A stretch of 64,000 nt of DNA from Palaemon carinicauda (lineage: Eukaryota > Arthropoda > Malacostraca > Decapoda > Palaemonidae). Of this stretch, positions 30,272 through 41,023 are shown piece after piece. Below the pieces are notes generated by a model. It worked only from the letters and a program-made list of their open reading frames with translations. It was not told the DNA's origin and did not search any database. The stretch covers positions 75,815,797 through 75,879,796 of the forward strand of contig NC_090751.1 of NCBI RefSeq assembly GCF_036898095.1, read 5' to 3'. A program made the translations under genes and the position numbers. Numbering within the stretch: position 1 is the stretch's first letter; the number at the start of each line of letters is the position of its first letter.

Positions 30272-32776
30272 AAGTGATACCTCGGTAGTCGAACGACTCT
30301 ATACTCGAACAATTCGGAGTTCGACCAAAATTTTCGAGAAATTTTTGCTGCGGTGCTCGACCAAAAATTCGGTACTCGACCAGCCGAACACGTGACGACC
30401 GCATGGGCTTTGTGATGATCGCGCCATCTCGGCCACTCTCGCTTGTTCGGGAAGCATCAGTTCTCTCGAGAGCGTCACTCAGACAACGCGCGATCAGCAT
30501 TCGTTGTGATTTAGTGATTTTCAGTGCTTTTAATTGCTTTTTTAGCTTTCATAATGAGTCCCAAGAAAGTAATGAGTGTTAAGGGGAAGGAGAAGAGGAA
30601 AACAGTGCGAACAACGATCGAGTTGAAGAAGGAAATTATAGCGAAATATGAGAATGGTGTACGAGTGTCCGATTTAGCGGTAGAATACGGAATGGCGAAG
30701 TCGACCATTTCTACGTTTTTAAAGCATAAAGAAATGATTAAGAAGGCGAATGTTGCAACGGGAGTTACGGCGGTAACTAAGCAAAGGCCACAAGTGATTG
30801 AGGAGATGGAAAAGTTGCTTTTAATATTTATTAAAGAAAAACAGTTGGCCGGGGAAAGTGTTAGTGAAGCGTTCATTTGTGAAAAAGCGTTGCATATCTA
30901 TGAAGAATTAGTGAAGAAAAGTCCGAGTACCAGTGAAAGTGATTCATTTACATTTAAAGCGAGCAGGGGTTGGTTTGAAAAGTTTCGTAATAGAACAGGT
31001 ATTCATCGTGTTACTAGGCATGGGGAGGCAGCTAGTTCGGATCAAATTGCAGCCGATAAATACGTGGGGGAATTCGATCGGTACATAAATGAACAAAATT
31101 TGATCGCACAACAAGTCTTTAATTGTGATGAGACTGGGTTATTTTGGAAGAAAATGCCAGCCAATACGTACATTACCAAGGATGAGACGAAGATGCCAGG
31201 TCACAAGCCAATGAAAGATAGGCTAACATTGTTGCTGTGTGCAAATGCAAGTGGCGATTGCAAGATCAAACCCTTGTTAGTGTACCACTCGGACAACCCC
31301 CGGGTGTTCAAACGAAATAATATTTGTAAAAGTGCACTACCAGTTATGTGGCGCTCGAACACTAAATCTTGGGTCACAAGACAATTCTTTACTGAGTGGA
31401 TAAACGAAGTGTTTGCCCCCCAGGTTAAGGCTTACCTCATTGAAAAGAGCTTGCCAATGAAATGTCTTCTGGTTATGGACAATGCTCCTGCACATCCTCC
31501 AGGTCTCGAGGATGACTTGAAAGAAGAATACAGCTTTATCAAAATAAAATTCTTGCCCCCCAATACTACTCCCATACTCCAGCCCATGGACCAACAGGTC
31601 ATTTCAAACTTCAAAAAACTCTATACCAAGGCCCTTTTCAGAAAGTGTTTTGAAGTGACCAGTGACACGAAGTTGACCCTAAAGGAATTCTGGAAGGAAC
31701 ACTTCAGCATCCTCAACTCTGTTAACATGATTGACCAAGCTTGGCGAGGTGTGACCTATAGGACATTGAACTCTGCCTGGCGTAAGCTGTGGCCATCATG
31801 TGTCACAGAGAGGGAGTTTGAAGGTTTCCAACCAGAGGCGGGTCCAAGCACTGCTACCCCTGTAATTTCTGATGACACTGATGTCGTTGAGGAAATTGTT
31901 GTCATGGGCAGGAGTTTGGGGCTTGAGGTCGACAAGGATGATATTGATGAGCTTGTAGAAAGCCATTCTACCGAGTTGACTGTGGAGGAATTGTTGCACC
32001 TGCAACAACAACAGCAGCAGGATCTGATTGTGGAGCAGGAATCTTCAGAAGAGGATGAGGTAAGGGAGGATGTTCCAAGTTCTCTCATCAATGAAATTTG
32101 TTCCAAGTGGGCAGATGTGCAGGCTTTTGCTGAAAAATACCACCCAGAAATTGCAGTAGCAAACCGGGCAGTGCATATGTTTAATGATAGTGTCATGTAT
32201 CATTTTCGAAGAATACTGCAGAGGAGGAAGAAACAATTAACAATAGACCAGTTTTTCACAAAAGAAAAGAAAGCTGCTACATCAAAGCCTGTTTCTCCTC
32301 CAAAGAAGAGACAAAGAAGAGAAGAAACCCCTGAAATAGATCTGCCCACCCTTTCATTGGAGAGAGAAACAACTCCTGAAGGAGAACTACCCCGCCACAT
32401 CATGGAAGGGGACTCTCCTTCCAAGCAGTAACCTCCCCCTTCCATCCTCTCCACATCCATCCCTGTATGCCATCGAACCGCTGCTCAAAGGTATGTTCAC
32501 TACAGTACAGAAAATGGTTTAAAATTGTTTTATTTTAGTACAGTAAATGGTTTAAAATTGTTTTATAGGATTTTCTGACCAATTTCATACACATTTAGAT
32601 AATTATTGTTGTTTAGGTACACGTTTTATTAATATTTTGGGCCTGTTCGAGTGCTTGGGAACGGAATAGAATATATACCATTATTTCTTATGGGGAAAAA
32701 AAATTCGGTACTCGAACAAATCGGAGGTCGAACACGGATCTCGAACGGATTATGGTCGAGTACCGAGGTATCACTG
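30272..32776 (+). mobile_element. pogo/Tigger transposon with intact transposase
   Basis: A 2.5 kb element flanked by TA (30270-30271 and 32777-32778). TIRs: left AAGTGATACCTCGGTAGTCG, right (reversed) CAGTGATACCTCGGTACTCG. Both subterminal regions hold several TCGAAC or TCGACC words. One transposase gene fills most of the element. The empty target site is preserved in A3 near 61553-61566. Confidence 0.93.
30554..32431 (+). CDS. Tigger/pogo-family DDD transposase, 625 aa
   Basis: Starts at the ATG at 30554 (MSPKKVMSVKGKEKRKTV), and the frame is uninterrupted. The N-terminus (about residues 12-60) is a CENP-B/pogo-type helix-turn-helix (LKKEIIAKYENGVRVSDLA, MAKSTISTFLKHKE). A second HTH-like region follows (about 90-170, with SRGWFEKFRNRTGIH). 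The DDE_1 catalytic domain has D192 in FNCDETGLFWKKM, D309 in LLVMDNAPAHPPG, and D346 in LPPNTTPILQPMDQQVI; pogo-type enzymes use a third Asp. After an acidic, Gln-rich region (LQQQQQQDL) the C-terminus has QLTIDQFF (561-568), which fits a PCNA-interacting (PIP) box. Length and layout are typical of a complete Tigger transposase. TIRs and TA sites are intact, so it could be recently active; expression is unknown. Confidence 0.93.
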   Translation: MSPKKVMSVKGKEKRKTVRTTIELKKEIIAKYENGVRVSDLAVEYGMAKSTISTFLKHKEMIKKANVATGVTAVTKQRPQVIEEMEKLLLIFIKEKQLAGESVSEAFICEKALHIYEELVKKSPSTSESDSFTFKASRGWFEKFRNRTGIHRVTRHGEAASSDQIAADKYVGEFDRYINEQNLIAQQVFNCDETGLFWKKMPANTYITKDETKMPGHKPMKDRLTLLLCANASGDCKIKPLLVYHSDNPRVFKRNNICKSALPVMWRSNTKSWVTRQFFTEWINEVFAPQVKAYLIEKSLPMKCLLVMDNAPAHPPGLEDDLKEEYSFIKIKFLPPNTTPILQPMDQQVISNFKKLYTKALFRKCFEVTSDTKLTLKEFWKEHFSILNSVNMIDQAWRGVTYRTLNSAWRKLWPSCVTEREFEGFQPEAGPSTATPVISDDTDVVEEIVVMGRSLGLEVDKDDIDELVESHSTELTVEELLHLQQQQQQDLIVEQESSEEDEVREDVPSSLINEICSKWADVQAFAEKYHPEIAVANRAVHMFNDSVMYHFRRILQRRKKQLTIDQFFTKEKKAATSKPVSPPKKRQRREETPEIDLPTLSLERETTPEGELPRHIMEGDSPSKQ

Positions 32777-34500
32777 TATATGTATATGTTTATTGATTTT
32801 TGCATGTGTTTCATTTTGTACTAATGAGCTTACATTATACGACATATTTCGCAATTCTAACCTTTTGATTTAAGGGAGAATTACATGCCTCGGGTAGAAA
32901 TCAGCTTTATTCATGTCTAATGTGAAATTATTAAAAAATGCGATATCAGTGAAGAAAGTGCGAAAAACGTGTTTAGTGTTGCTGAGGGTTCGTTTGTTCG
33001 TGCTTGTCACTTGCCTAGTCCGAGACCTCTTTCAGGCTCCTCTGCCCCAGGGAGAAGGAATGTCGCAGGACCTAAGGGAGTGAGAGGTGTAAACCAACGA
33101 ACAGACGTTCCCTCAAAGGTATTAGACGTTGCTCTTCAAGCACGTTCTTACCATAAGAAAGGAGAGACGTAGTTTTCCTCGTCTTCCGATGATTCGTCTC
33201 TTTTAAAACCTTGGCGTAAGGTTTCGAGACGGTTGAAACGTTAATTAGTTCCTTCAGAACAAGATCAACGTCCTAGCTGTAGTAATCATGAGAGTCCCGT
33301 TCATAGCGATGACGTTCATGTACAGACGTTTCCGACGTCACGATCTATTCCGAGTACGGTTGATCCGAAGTTAAGTGTTTTGCAAGATATGCTGTTAAAG
33401 CTTTCTTCTTTAATGAAAGCTTACAAAAGGATCCTTTGCTTGTTGTACGTCACGGTTCTGGGATACGTGATTCAGGTCTTCAACCTTCTAAACGAGATTT
33501 GTTACGTCACGCTGACGTTATCCGTAGTGTCAGCTTTATTGTTAAACGAGATGCGGAGCATTAATCTCGATGTAACTGTGATCGACAGTCAGTTAAGTCG
33601 AGTCATTACTTTGATCAGCTGTCACTGCAGTTCCACCGAGACTTTGAACGTCAGCCACCGCAGTCACAACGTGACGTCGAGCTGCAGACACCGCAGACAC
33701 GATGTGACATTGAGCGGTAGACACCGTAGACACGACGTGACGTCGAGGGTCAGTCACCGTAGTCACGATATTGCATCGAACAGCAGTCACTGCTGTTACT
33801 ACGTGACGTTTGAACGTCAGTCACGACGTGTAGTAGAATAACATTCTCTGCAGTCACAACGTGACATCGACCCTCCAACTTTAACTTCTGTTGATATACA
33901 AGTTGATGTAAGCCTGTCAGGCTTTTCCTTCACGTCATTCTGAATATAAATCTCCTCCCCGCAAGACTTTAGATTTATCAGATGATGTGCCTTCTGAAAA
34001 TGAAATTGATGACCCCCTTTCCACTAATGTACCTTTGGGGATTCATTCAGAGGAGGAGGAACCTAGGGTTGTCCAACAATCCCTTGTTTTAAAATTATGA
34101 ATTTCTTTAGGGGAAATTTTGTCCTACTCATTTTGTAACGGCTGCTCCATGTTCTCCGCCATCTGAGTTTACTCTTGGCATGACTTTCTTGACTCCTACA
34201 TATACGAAGTCAGTTCTCTCTCGTTCTTCCAAGAGAGCCATGCGCTTACTGGGAGACTGGTTGGAATCCAGGAGAAGTTTAGGAAAGTCTGCTTTTGCTT
34301 TTCCTCCTTCTAAATTAGCTTCTCGCTCGAGCGTCTGGTGTGACACAGGAGAAGTTCTCGGCTTGGGAGTACCTGCCTCTGCCCAGGGAGACTTCTTAAG
34401 CCCAGTGGACTCTCCTCATACGCTCCAAGATTTTATGGTCTTCTTCAGAGCTAGACCATCTCCTGAAAGGAGTTTTTCGAGCGTTTGAAGTTTTTAATTT
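32777..34500 (+). pseudogene. DIRS A2 gag-like region
   Basis: After the 5' UTR rejoins at 32779, open pieces are 32969-33172 (SVAEGSFVRACHLPSPRPLS), 33380-33841 and 34180-34488 (LGDWLESRRSLGKSAFAF). Nearly the same pieces occur on the minus strand of A3 (54963-54730, 54522-54061 and about 53774-53440). 34340-34500 also resembles A1 positions 20-240. The frames are not continuous, and part of the 33380-33841 frame runs over a TGACGT-rich repeat, so the natural gag frame is uncertain. No domain recognised. Gag is inferred from position. Confidence 0.5.
33640..33860 (+). repeat. TGACGT-rich minisatellite in DIRS A gag
   Basis: Imperfect units of roughly 33-36 bp containing CACGACGTGACGTCGA-like words. 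The same array is inverted in A3 at about 54040-54260. Confidence 0.75.
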
Positions 34501-34533
34501 TTTTGGTTTGGTCCCTGGGAGCCTTAAGTAAGA

Positions 34534-35011
34534 AGAGTAGCCCTTGCTGAACGAAGAGAGACATCATCGGCCTGAAAGATTTGCAGTGATTAGTGATGCA
34601 GGAGGGGGGTTTACTCCAAAATATACTGTGTATATGATATTCATGGCTAAATTAGTGTGCTAACGAGAAATAAGGAACAAAAGGAAAACCCACTACATCA
34701 TCGTTCAGTAGAATTGACGACAGCTCGTAACAGAGCGAGCACAAATCCGGGAACCAGACCATGTATTGGGCCTGGCCCGGTTCCTGGATAAAGGGGTTGG
34801 AGCAGTGCGCATGAGACCGACAGAGGTCATGCCCAACGAGGTCCGTTGAACGAGGCAGGACATCCTTCGGCAGTACAATGGACCTTCTGTAAAAGAAAGG
34901 AGACATGAGTCTGGTGTACCTTGAAACTCTGATAAGGGGTTAAAAAACCCTATTTTTATAGAGCTCCAGCACTCACTGAATTCCCTAGGCTCCAATATTG
35001 CATTTAACTAA
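34534..35011. other. Unassigned sequence between DIRS A2 and Tigger
   Basis: Not matched elsewhere in the window. Short minus-strand open frames (34652-34906, 34705-34995) show no recognisable domain. No gene supported. Confidence 0.4.
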
Positions 35012-35148
35012 TACAGTGGTCCCTCGGTTATCGCGGTTAATGGGGACCAAGACCACCCGCGAAAACTGAAAATCCGCGAAGTAGCGGCGCCTCTTCAAAA
35101 ATGCTTTAAAAAACGTATATATACCCCCCCCCCCTGTATACAGTACAA

Positions 35149-35454
35149 CCATATAGAATACGGGTAGAGAGAGAGTGAAATTCATGTTATAACAAAAAAA
35201 AAAAAAAAAAACTAAGATATGTTGTCTGTTTACAATAACAATTGAGGGTCTAGAACGCTGTTCTACCGAACAATTTACTTGCGAACGACCAATTATCGTT
35301 ATCAGCTTTCAAAAACAAGCAAACACTACAACTAGCTAACATAATTAGTCCGCCGTTTTGCGCAACAAATTAACATTTATAATTTCTATTTCTGGGGGTT
35401 TAAGATTACAGTAATACATAAATAAAATTGTACCATACCATATAGAAAATGGGT

Positions 35455-35506
<52 letters not shown>

Positions 35507-35764
35507 CATGTTATAACAAAAAAAAAAAAAAAAACTGTAAAATCTATTGTCTGTTTACAATCACAATTGAGGGTCTAGAACACTGTTCTACCGAACAATT
35601 TACTTGCGAACAACCAATTATCGTTATCAGCTTTCAAAAACAAGCAAACACTACAACTAGCTAACATAATTAGTCCGTCGTTTTACGCAACAAATTAACA
35701 TTTATAATTTCTATTTCTGGGGGTTTAAGATTACAGTTAATACATAAATAAAATTGTACCATAC
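35149..35764. repeat. Tandem duplication in Tigger subterminal region
   Basis: Unit 35149-35437 (289 bp) is repeated at 35438 to about 35764. Both start CCATATAGAA and share ACAATTGAGGGTCTAGAAC and AACTAGCTAACATAATTAGT. They differ in length of the (GA)n and poly-A tracts. Confidence 0.9.
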
Positions 35765-35927
35765 CAGAGAGAGAGAGAGAGAGTGAGTGAGTGAGAGAGA
35801 GTGTGTGTGTGTGTAAAACATTTAACTTTCCTCTTACAATAAGTTCTTCTAAGCGTAGTTGATGAAAAGACCTGTGCAGTACGATGAGGTGATATCGATG
35901 AATGACTGCACAGGGGCATGAAGAGCT

Positions 35928-37153
35928 TTACTGCTCCTCGGATGACGATGCAGGAGGTGTCGTAATGGATGCAGGAGGAGGCGTAGTGGCTATAGGAGGT
36001 GGCGTAAGGGATGCAGGAGGCGGTGTAGCGGCTGCAGGAGGATCTTCTTCTGGTTTTTTGCGCGTAAGAAACATTGTTATTGGGAGTTGTGAACGTTGTT
36101 TTTTTTTGTCGATGAAGATGCGCCTATAAACAGCCATGACGTCATCAATACAATTGCTGAATTCATACCATGTTGTCATCCATTTCTTTGGCCCTTTTTT
36201 GGAGGTCTTTGGCAACATTGAAGAGGTCCTGTAAATTATGCAATGTAAGGCCCCCTTCTTCAGCTTCGTCACCTTCGTAGCTAGCAGACTCGTCTTCCTC
36301 CTCACTCGCCGATTTGGTCATTTCCTGTAGGTCCTCCTCTGTCAGTGGGTTTGAGTGGCAGTCGATGAGATTGTTAATTTCATCAGCCGTCATATCCGAG
36401 AAGCCTTCAGTCTGCACCAACCGAGCCAGCCTGACAGCCTTATCAACGGCAGAGTGATGTATTTCGTTAGGCTTGAAACCCTCATAGTCATGAGTGATTT
36501 TGTTTGGCCACAATTTCTTCCAGCTGGAGATGAGTGTCTTGTTCTTTCATGTCCTTTAGGGCATTCTGAATATTAGCCAGACACATAGCTATGTTGTAGT
36601 CCTTCCAATAAGCTTTGATGCTGAAGGTCTCGTCGGTCTCTTCAATGGAGGAGATGAGACCCTCCATTGTTGACTTAGTGTAGAGGGCTTTGAAGGCCCT
36701 AATAACCCCCTGATCCATGGGCTGTATAAGGGAAGTGGTGTTGGGGGGAAGGAACTCCACCTGTACCCCTTCATAATGCAAATTAGTTGCATGACCTGCA
36801 CAGTCCATGAAGAGAACCACTTTAAAGGGCAGGCCCTTTTCAGCCAGGTAAAGCTTTACCTGTGGTATGAAAGAGTTAAGGAACCAATCAAGTGTGAGGG
36901 CCTTGGTGATCCATGCCTTTTTATTGGCCATCCAGTACACTGGCAGTAAGGCTTTGTTCTTGTTTTTCAATGCTCGAGGATTCTGTGACTTGTAGATAAG
37001 GCCGGGCTTCAGCATGAATCCTGCAGCATTGCCACACATGAGCAGAGTCACTCGATCCTTGTGAGCTGTGAAACCTGTCTTTTTAAGTTCGTCCTTGAAA
37101 AGAAATGTTCGGGACGGCATCCTCTTCCAGAAGAGGCCTGTTTCATCCATATT
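35928..37153 (-). pseudogene. Tigger transposase C-terminal part, frameshifted
   Basis: The minus-strand frame ending at 36488 continues the catalytic domain: NMDETGLFWKRMPSRTFLFK, then VVLFMDCAGHATN, where the usual DNAGGH is DCAGH (one residue short), and LPPNTTSLIQPMDQGVI. A frameshift near 36500 leads to 36513-36163 (MWPNKITHDYEGFKPNEIHH), and another near 36170-36300 leads to the C-terminal 36180-35928 segment, which has QLPITMFL, a degenerate PIP-like motif, followed by a Pro/Thr-rich tail. With the nested insertion, an upstream nonsense codon and an altered second catalytic motif, this gene is dead. The nested intact element at 38145 is a close relative. Confidence 0.88.
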
Positions 37154-37626
37154 ACAGTGAACCCTCGCTACTTCGCGGTTCGACAATCGCGGATTCACCA
37201 CTTCGCGGGGTTTTCCCATAACCCATATATATATACATATCGCGGATTTTCCGGAAAATTCGAAAATACCGCGAAATCTGAAGATAACCAAATACGATAT
37301 TTTGTTACCTGTAATTCCATTAATACTGTAATTATAGTAATATCTGCTCTTACTGATTGTTCATTGCATTACATATGATATATAATTCAGCACAGAAAGA
37401 AATAAAACACGAAAAGAGAATGTGATCATACGATAATTCAGTACGTAGTAAAATTAAATCGAACATGAAACGCAAATCAGATGCAGTCATACCATATTAG
37501 AATGGTGTGTACTGTAATGGATGTGCTTCTTTTCCATGAATCTTTTGTATGTATACGTACGTAGTACAGTACTGCATCCAATAATATTCTTTGTTGCAAA
37601 AATCACATTTCGAATAAGTACTGTAA

Positions 37627-37630
<4 letters not shown>

Positions 37631-37669
<39 letters not shown>
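37631..37669. repeat. (GA)n microsatellite
   Basis: Dinucleotide run upstream of the transposase in the nested Tigger. Confidence 0.95.
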
Positions 37670-37671
<2 letters not shown>

Positions 37672-37696
37672 TAAAATAGCGTACGTACGTAAATTT

Positions 37697-37828
37697 TTAT
37701 TATTATTGTTATTATTATTATTATTGTTGTTGTTGTTAATAAAATTATTATTGTTATTATTATTAATCATTATTATTATTATTATTACTGTACAGTATTA
37801 TTATCATTATTTATTATTATTACGGTAT
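37697..37828. repeat. (TTA)n-rich tract
   Basis: Imperfect TTA/TTG trinucleotide run in the 5' region of the nested Tigger. Confidence 0.9.
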
Positions 37829-38144
37829 TGTACTTAATCTACGTACGTTCAGTGTGCGCGGGACTTCTTCTATGAGTAACCAACGCACCATAGTACTGTA
37901 TAAGACGGGTTGTGATTGGTTCAAGCGCTGATAGATGACGAATCAAAACTCAAGTTTTGTTATCTAGCCTGTGATTGGTGTTTGGCCCGCATCTCCAACC
38001 CGCAGCATCAGAGTTCTCGCGGGACTGCATCGTTCACTTTCTCTTTCCGCGTATTGCTGAGTAGACGTTCTTAAGTTTGTGAAGTTGAATCTGTGCTGTG
38101 TGCGACTGTTTTAAGTTGAACTTTTTGTTGAACTTTCTGTTACA

Positions 38145-40013
38145 ATGGCTCCCAAGCGTTCTGCTTCTAGTAAGGCTGGTAGTGAGCCTAAACGCCACCG
38201 AAGAATGATGACGATAGCTGAGAAGGTTACGCTTCTCGACATGTTAAAAGATGGTAGAAGTTACGCGGCCACCGGCCGCCATTTTGGCATCAACGAATCC
38301 ACCGTTCGCTACATCAGGAAGGACGAGGCGAACATTAGAAAGACTGCTGCAATCACCTTTAGCAGATCAGCGAAGCGAGTCGTTACAACGCGTAATAAAA
38401 CGATCGTACGCATGGAAGGTGCTTTAGCTGTGTGGATTGCCGACTGTCGGAAGAAGAACATAGCGTTGGATACGAACACCATCCGAACAAAGGCTTTGAG
38501 CTTGTATGAGAATTTTGCGGCAAAGGAACCTCATGACGACGATGGCGACCATGCTGAAGAAGATGATGATGTAGATGATCCTCAACCAGGGACCTCCACT
38601 GATTCCCAGCGTCAGAAACAACGTTTTTCCGCCAGCAAAGGATGGTTCGCGAAGTTTCAGAAACGCTTCGCCCTGAAAAGCGTTTCCCTGCATGGGGAGT
38701 CTGCTTCCGCTGACACTGCCGCTGCTGAAACTTACGTGAACCAGACTTTCAAGAACATTATCGCTGAAGGTGGATACAAGCCGGAACAAGTGTTTAATAT
38801 GGATGAAACCGGCTTGTTTTGGAAGAGAATGCCGTCGCGAACTTTCCTGTTCAAAGAGGAAGCCAAAGCCTCTGGCTTTAAGGCATTCAAGGATCGCGTT
38901 ACCCTCGTGATGTGTGGCAATGCTGCTGGATTTTTGTTAAAGCCGGGGCTTATTTATAAGTCGAAAAATCCTCGCGCTTTGAAAAACAAAAATAAGAATC
39001 TCCTTCCCGTGTACTGGATGCATAATCAAAAGGCATGGATTACGAAGATGCTGACCTCCAACTGGTTCCACCAGTGTTTCATCCCGCAAGTCCATGAATA
39101 TCTCTTAGAGAAGGGCTTGCCATTCAAGATCCTTCTCCTTATGGATAACGCTGGTGGACACGCAACTGACCTGTCGCGTGAGGGCGTTCAGGTTGAGTTC
39201 CTGCCACCCAACACCACGTCATTAATTCAACCAATGGACCAGGGGGTTATCAGGGCGTTCAAGGCCCTCTACACGAAGAATACCTTGGCGGACCTCGTTG
39301 CGTGTGTGGATGCTGCCCAAGATGACGAGGATGAAGACTTCAACTTGAAGGCGTACTGGCGGCAGTACACCATAGCCACGTGCCTGCAGAATATTCAAAA
39401 GGCACTTCAAGAGATGAAACCTGCAACTGTAAATGCGAGCTGGAAGAAGCTGTGGCCCGATATTGTTTACGACGACAAGGGATTTACTCCGTCGGAAATC
39501 CAACACTCTGCAATACGGAAATCTGTGCAGTTGGCTGCCATAATTGGGGGTGACGGGTTTGGCGACATGACGACTGAAGACGTCGACGAGTTGTTGGACT
39601 GCCATTCCCAGCCCCTAACTGACGCAGATCTCGAAGACCTGACGAAATCGGCAAGTGAGGAAGAGAGTGAGGGTACCCAGGAAGAGACCCAAGAAAATGT
39701 AGAAGAAACGGGCTTAACATTAGAACGGCTCGCCAAGTTCTGCAACCATATGAAGGAGGCGAAAGAAATGTTGCAAGAGTGGGACGAGGATATGGTTCGC
39801 GCGATGCAATTCTGCAACAAGGTCGATGACATCACGACTCCCTACAGGATGCTCTTGGATCGAAAAAAGAAGCAGCGGCAACAACTTCCGATCACAATGT
39901 TTTTTCAGCCTCGCAAAAAAGAGCCAGTTCCTCCTGCTAGTACGCCTTCGGAAGAAATTGAAGAAGTTGAAGAGGTGTCCCAGGAAAAGACACCTCCGTC
40001 TGAAGAGACGTAA
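38145..40013 (+). CDS. Tigger/pogo-family DDD transposase, 622 aa
   Basis: The ATG at 38145 gives MAPKRSASSKAGSEPK, and the same MxPKRS start is present in the decayed host copy, which supports this start. The N-terminal HTH is around residues 20-70 (IAEKVTLLDMLKDGRSYAAT, INESTVRYIRKDE); a second DNA-binding HTH is around 75-190 (KGWFAKFQKRFALKSVSLHG). Catalytic Asp residues are D220 (FNMDETGLFWKRMP), D334 (LLLMDNAGGHATD) and D365 (LPPNTTSLIQPMDQGVI). The C-terminal region is acidic, followed by RKKKQRQQ and QLPITMFF (580-587), a good PIP-box match. No interruption; TIRs and TA duplications are intact. In function it would bind its own TIRs and cut and paste the element. I see no promoter signal I can defend. 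Confidence 0.94.
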   Translation: MAPKRSASSKAGSEPKRHRRMMTIAEKVTLLDMLKDGRSYAATGRHFGINESTVRYIRKDEANIRKTAAITFSRSAKRVVTTRNKTIVRMEGALAVWIADCRKKNIALDTNTIRTKALSLYENFAAKEPHDDDGDHAEEDDDVDDPQPGTSTDSQRQKQRFSASKGWFAKFQKRFALKSVSLHGESASADTAAAETYVNQTFKNIIAEGGYKPEQVFNMDETGLFWKRMPSRTFLFKEEAKASGFKAFKDRVTLVMCGNAAGFLLKPGLIYKSKNPRALKNKNKNLLPVYWMHNQKAWITKMLTSNWFHQCFIPQVHEYLLEKGLPFKILLLMDNAGGHATDLSREGVQVEFLPPNTTSLIQPMDQGVIRAFKALYTKNTLADLVACVDAAQDDEDEDFNLKAYWRQYTIATCLQNIQKALQEMKPATVNASWKKLWPDIVYDDKGFTPSEIQHSAIRKSVQLAAIIGGDGFGDMTTEDVDELLDCHSQPLTDADLEDLTKSASEEESEGTQEETQENVEETGLTLERLAKFCNHMKEAKEMLQEWDEDMVRAMQFCNKVDDITTPYRMLLDRKKKQRQQLPITMFFQPRKKEPVPPASTPSEEIEEVEEVSQEKTPPSEET

Positions 40014-40284
40014 AATACTATCATTGACTGCACAGTAGAACACATCATCAGCTTCATCATCATCATTTCTACTGTGCAGCAAATTCATCGCCATCGTCAT
40101 TCAAGTTTTTCTGGAACTTCTTTCGTGGTGAGTACCGTAACAATCTTTATTTTTTACTTTAACCTGTTTTATAGTTTAGTACTGTACGTACTGTATGCAT
40201 TAAGTTAAAGGGAAGGTTTTAAAAGTCTACATGTTGTAACCTATCATATTTTTTTTGTTTAAAATTTACATTTACGTACGTAAA

Positions 40285-40288
<4 letters not shown>

Positions 40289-40334
<46 letters not shown>
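40289..40334. repeat. (TC)n microsatellite
   Basis: Dinucleotide run downstream of the nested transposase gene; counterpart of 8556-8610 in the 5661-9680 copy. Confidence 0.95.
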
Positions 40335-40340
<6 letters not shown>

Positions 40341-41023
40341 TTTTCCTGCTTTGCTACGTACAAGTACTGTATAATTTATATTTGTAAGGTAACATATTTT
40401 GTAAATGCTTTGTACTGTAAATACTGTATGTACTGTATCATTATTTATCACTATCATCATGCGTGTTAAATGCCTTGTTTGTTCTGAGCGTGGTTGTTTA
40501 CTGAGCGTACACGCCGTCGTTTCAGGCGGCGTCATAAAGAAAAAGATTTCATTTGGAAGTCCTAAGAAAAATACGTAAACTAAAACATTGGTAATAAAAA
40601 AATCAACATACAGTACTGTACTGTATAATCAATATAATCGATGCAAAAACTAACCATACGTACATATATGTGTACACTAAATGAGTTTGTTTCTTCATTA
40701 TGATCAGAGATGAACGTAAACAAAACATTGGTTGCCATTTTTTATCGTGCTTTTTAGGTGTTTAGGAAACACATGATATAAAATCGCCTTTAATATTTGT
40801 GCCTGTTTTAGTTTAGGGTGCTGTAGTACATGCATTAAGTGTTCTGTACATTACAGGGTGTAAAGGGTGGTTTGTTAACAGTACTACGTACAAGGGAAGG
40901 TTTTAAAAGTCCGAATATACATGTTAAATAAATAGGTAAATATGCTGTCACTACTTCGCGGATTTTCACCTATCGCGCCCGCGTCTGGAACCTATCTACC
41001 GCGATAAACGAGGGTTCACTGTA

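Larger units (their letters stand above)
28948..34533 (+). mobile_element. DIRS element A2, 5' half, with nested Tigger
   Basis: Begins with the family A left terminus (AATATTAAACTTAGCCGGTG) and runs through a long 5' UTR to a gag region. The match to A3 (minus strand) ends near 34533 (AAGTAAGAAGA), so RT, RNase H and YR are missing. A Tigger element is inserted at 30272-32776. The corresponding segment of A3 (61363-62272) lacks the Tigger. Confidence 0.83.
37155..41021 (+). mobile_element. Intact pogo/Tigger transposon nested in another Tigger
   Basis: TIRs CAGTGAACCCTCGCTACTTC (37155) and, reversed, CAGTGAACCCTCGTTTATCG (ending 41021), with TA on both sides (37153-37154, 41022-41023). The target is the host element's transposase codons for FN in EQVFNMDETG. 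One transposase gene (38145-40013), plus microsatellites in both flanking regions. The 5661-9680 copy is the same family. Confidence 0.94.

Noticed and set aside
34652..34995. Possible small minus-strand gene between DIRS A2 and the Tigger
   Set aside because: Two overlapping frames without domain, start context or similarity elsewhere in the window; insufficient support.
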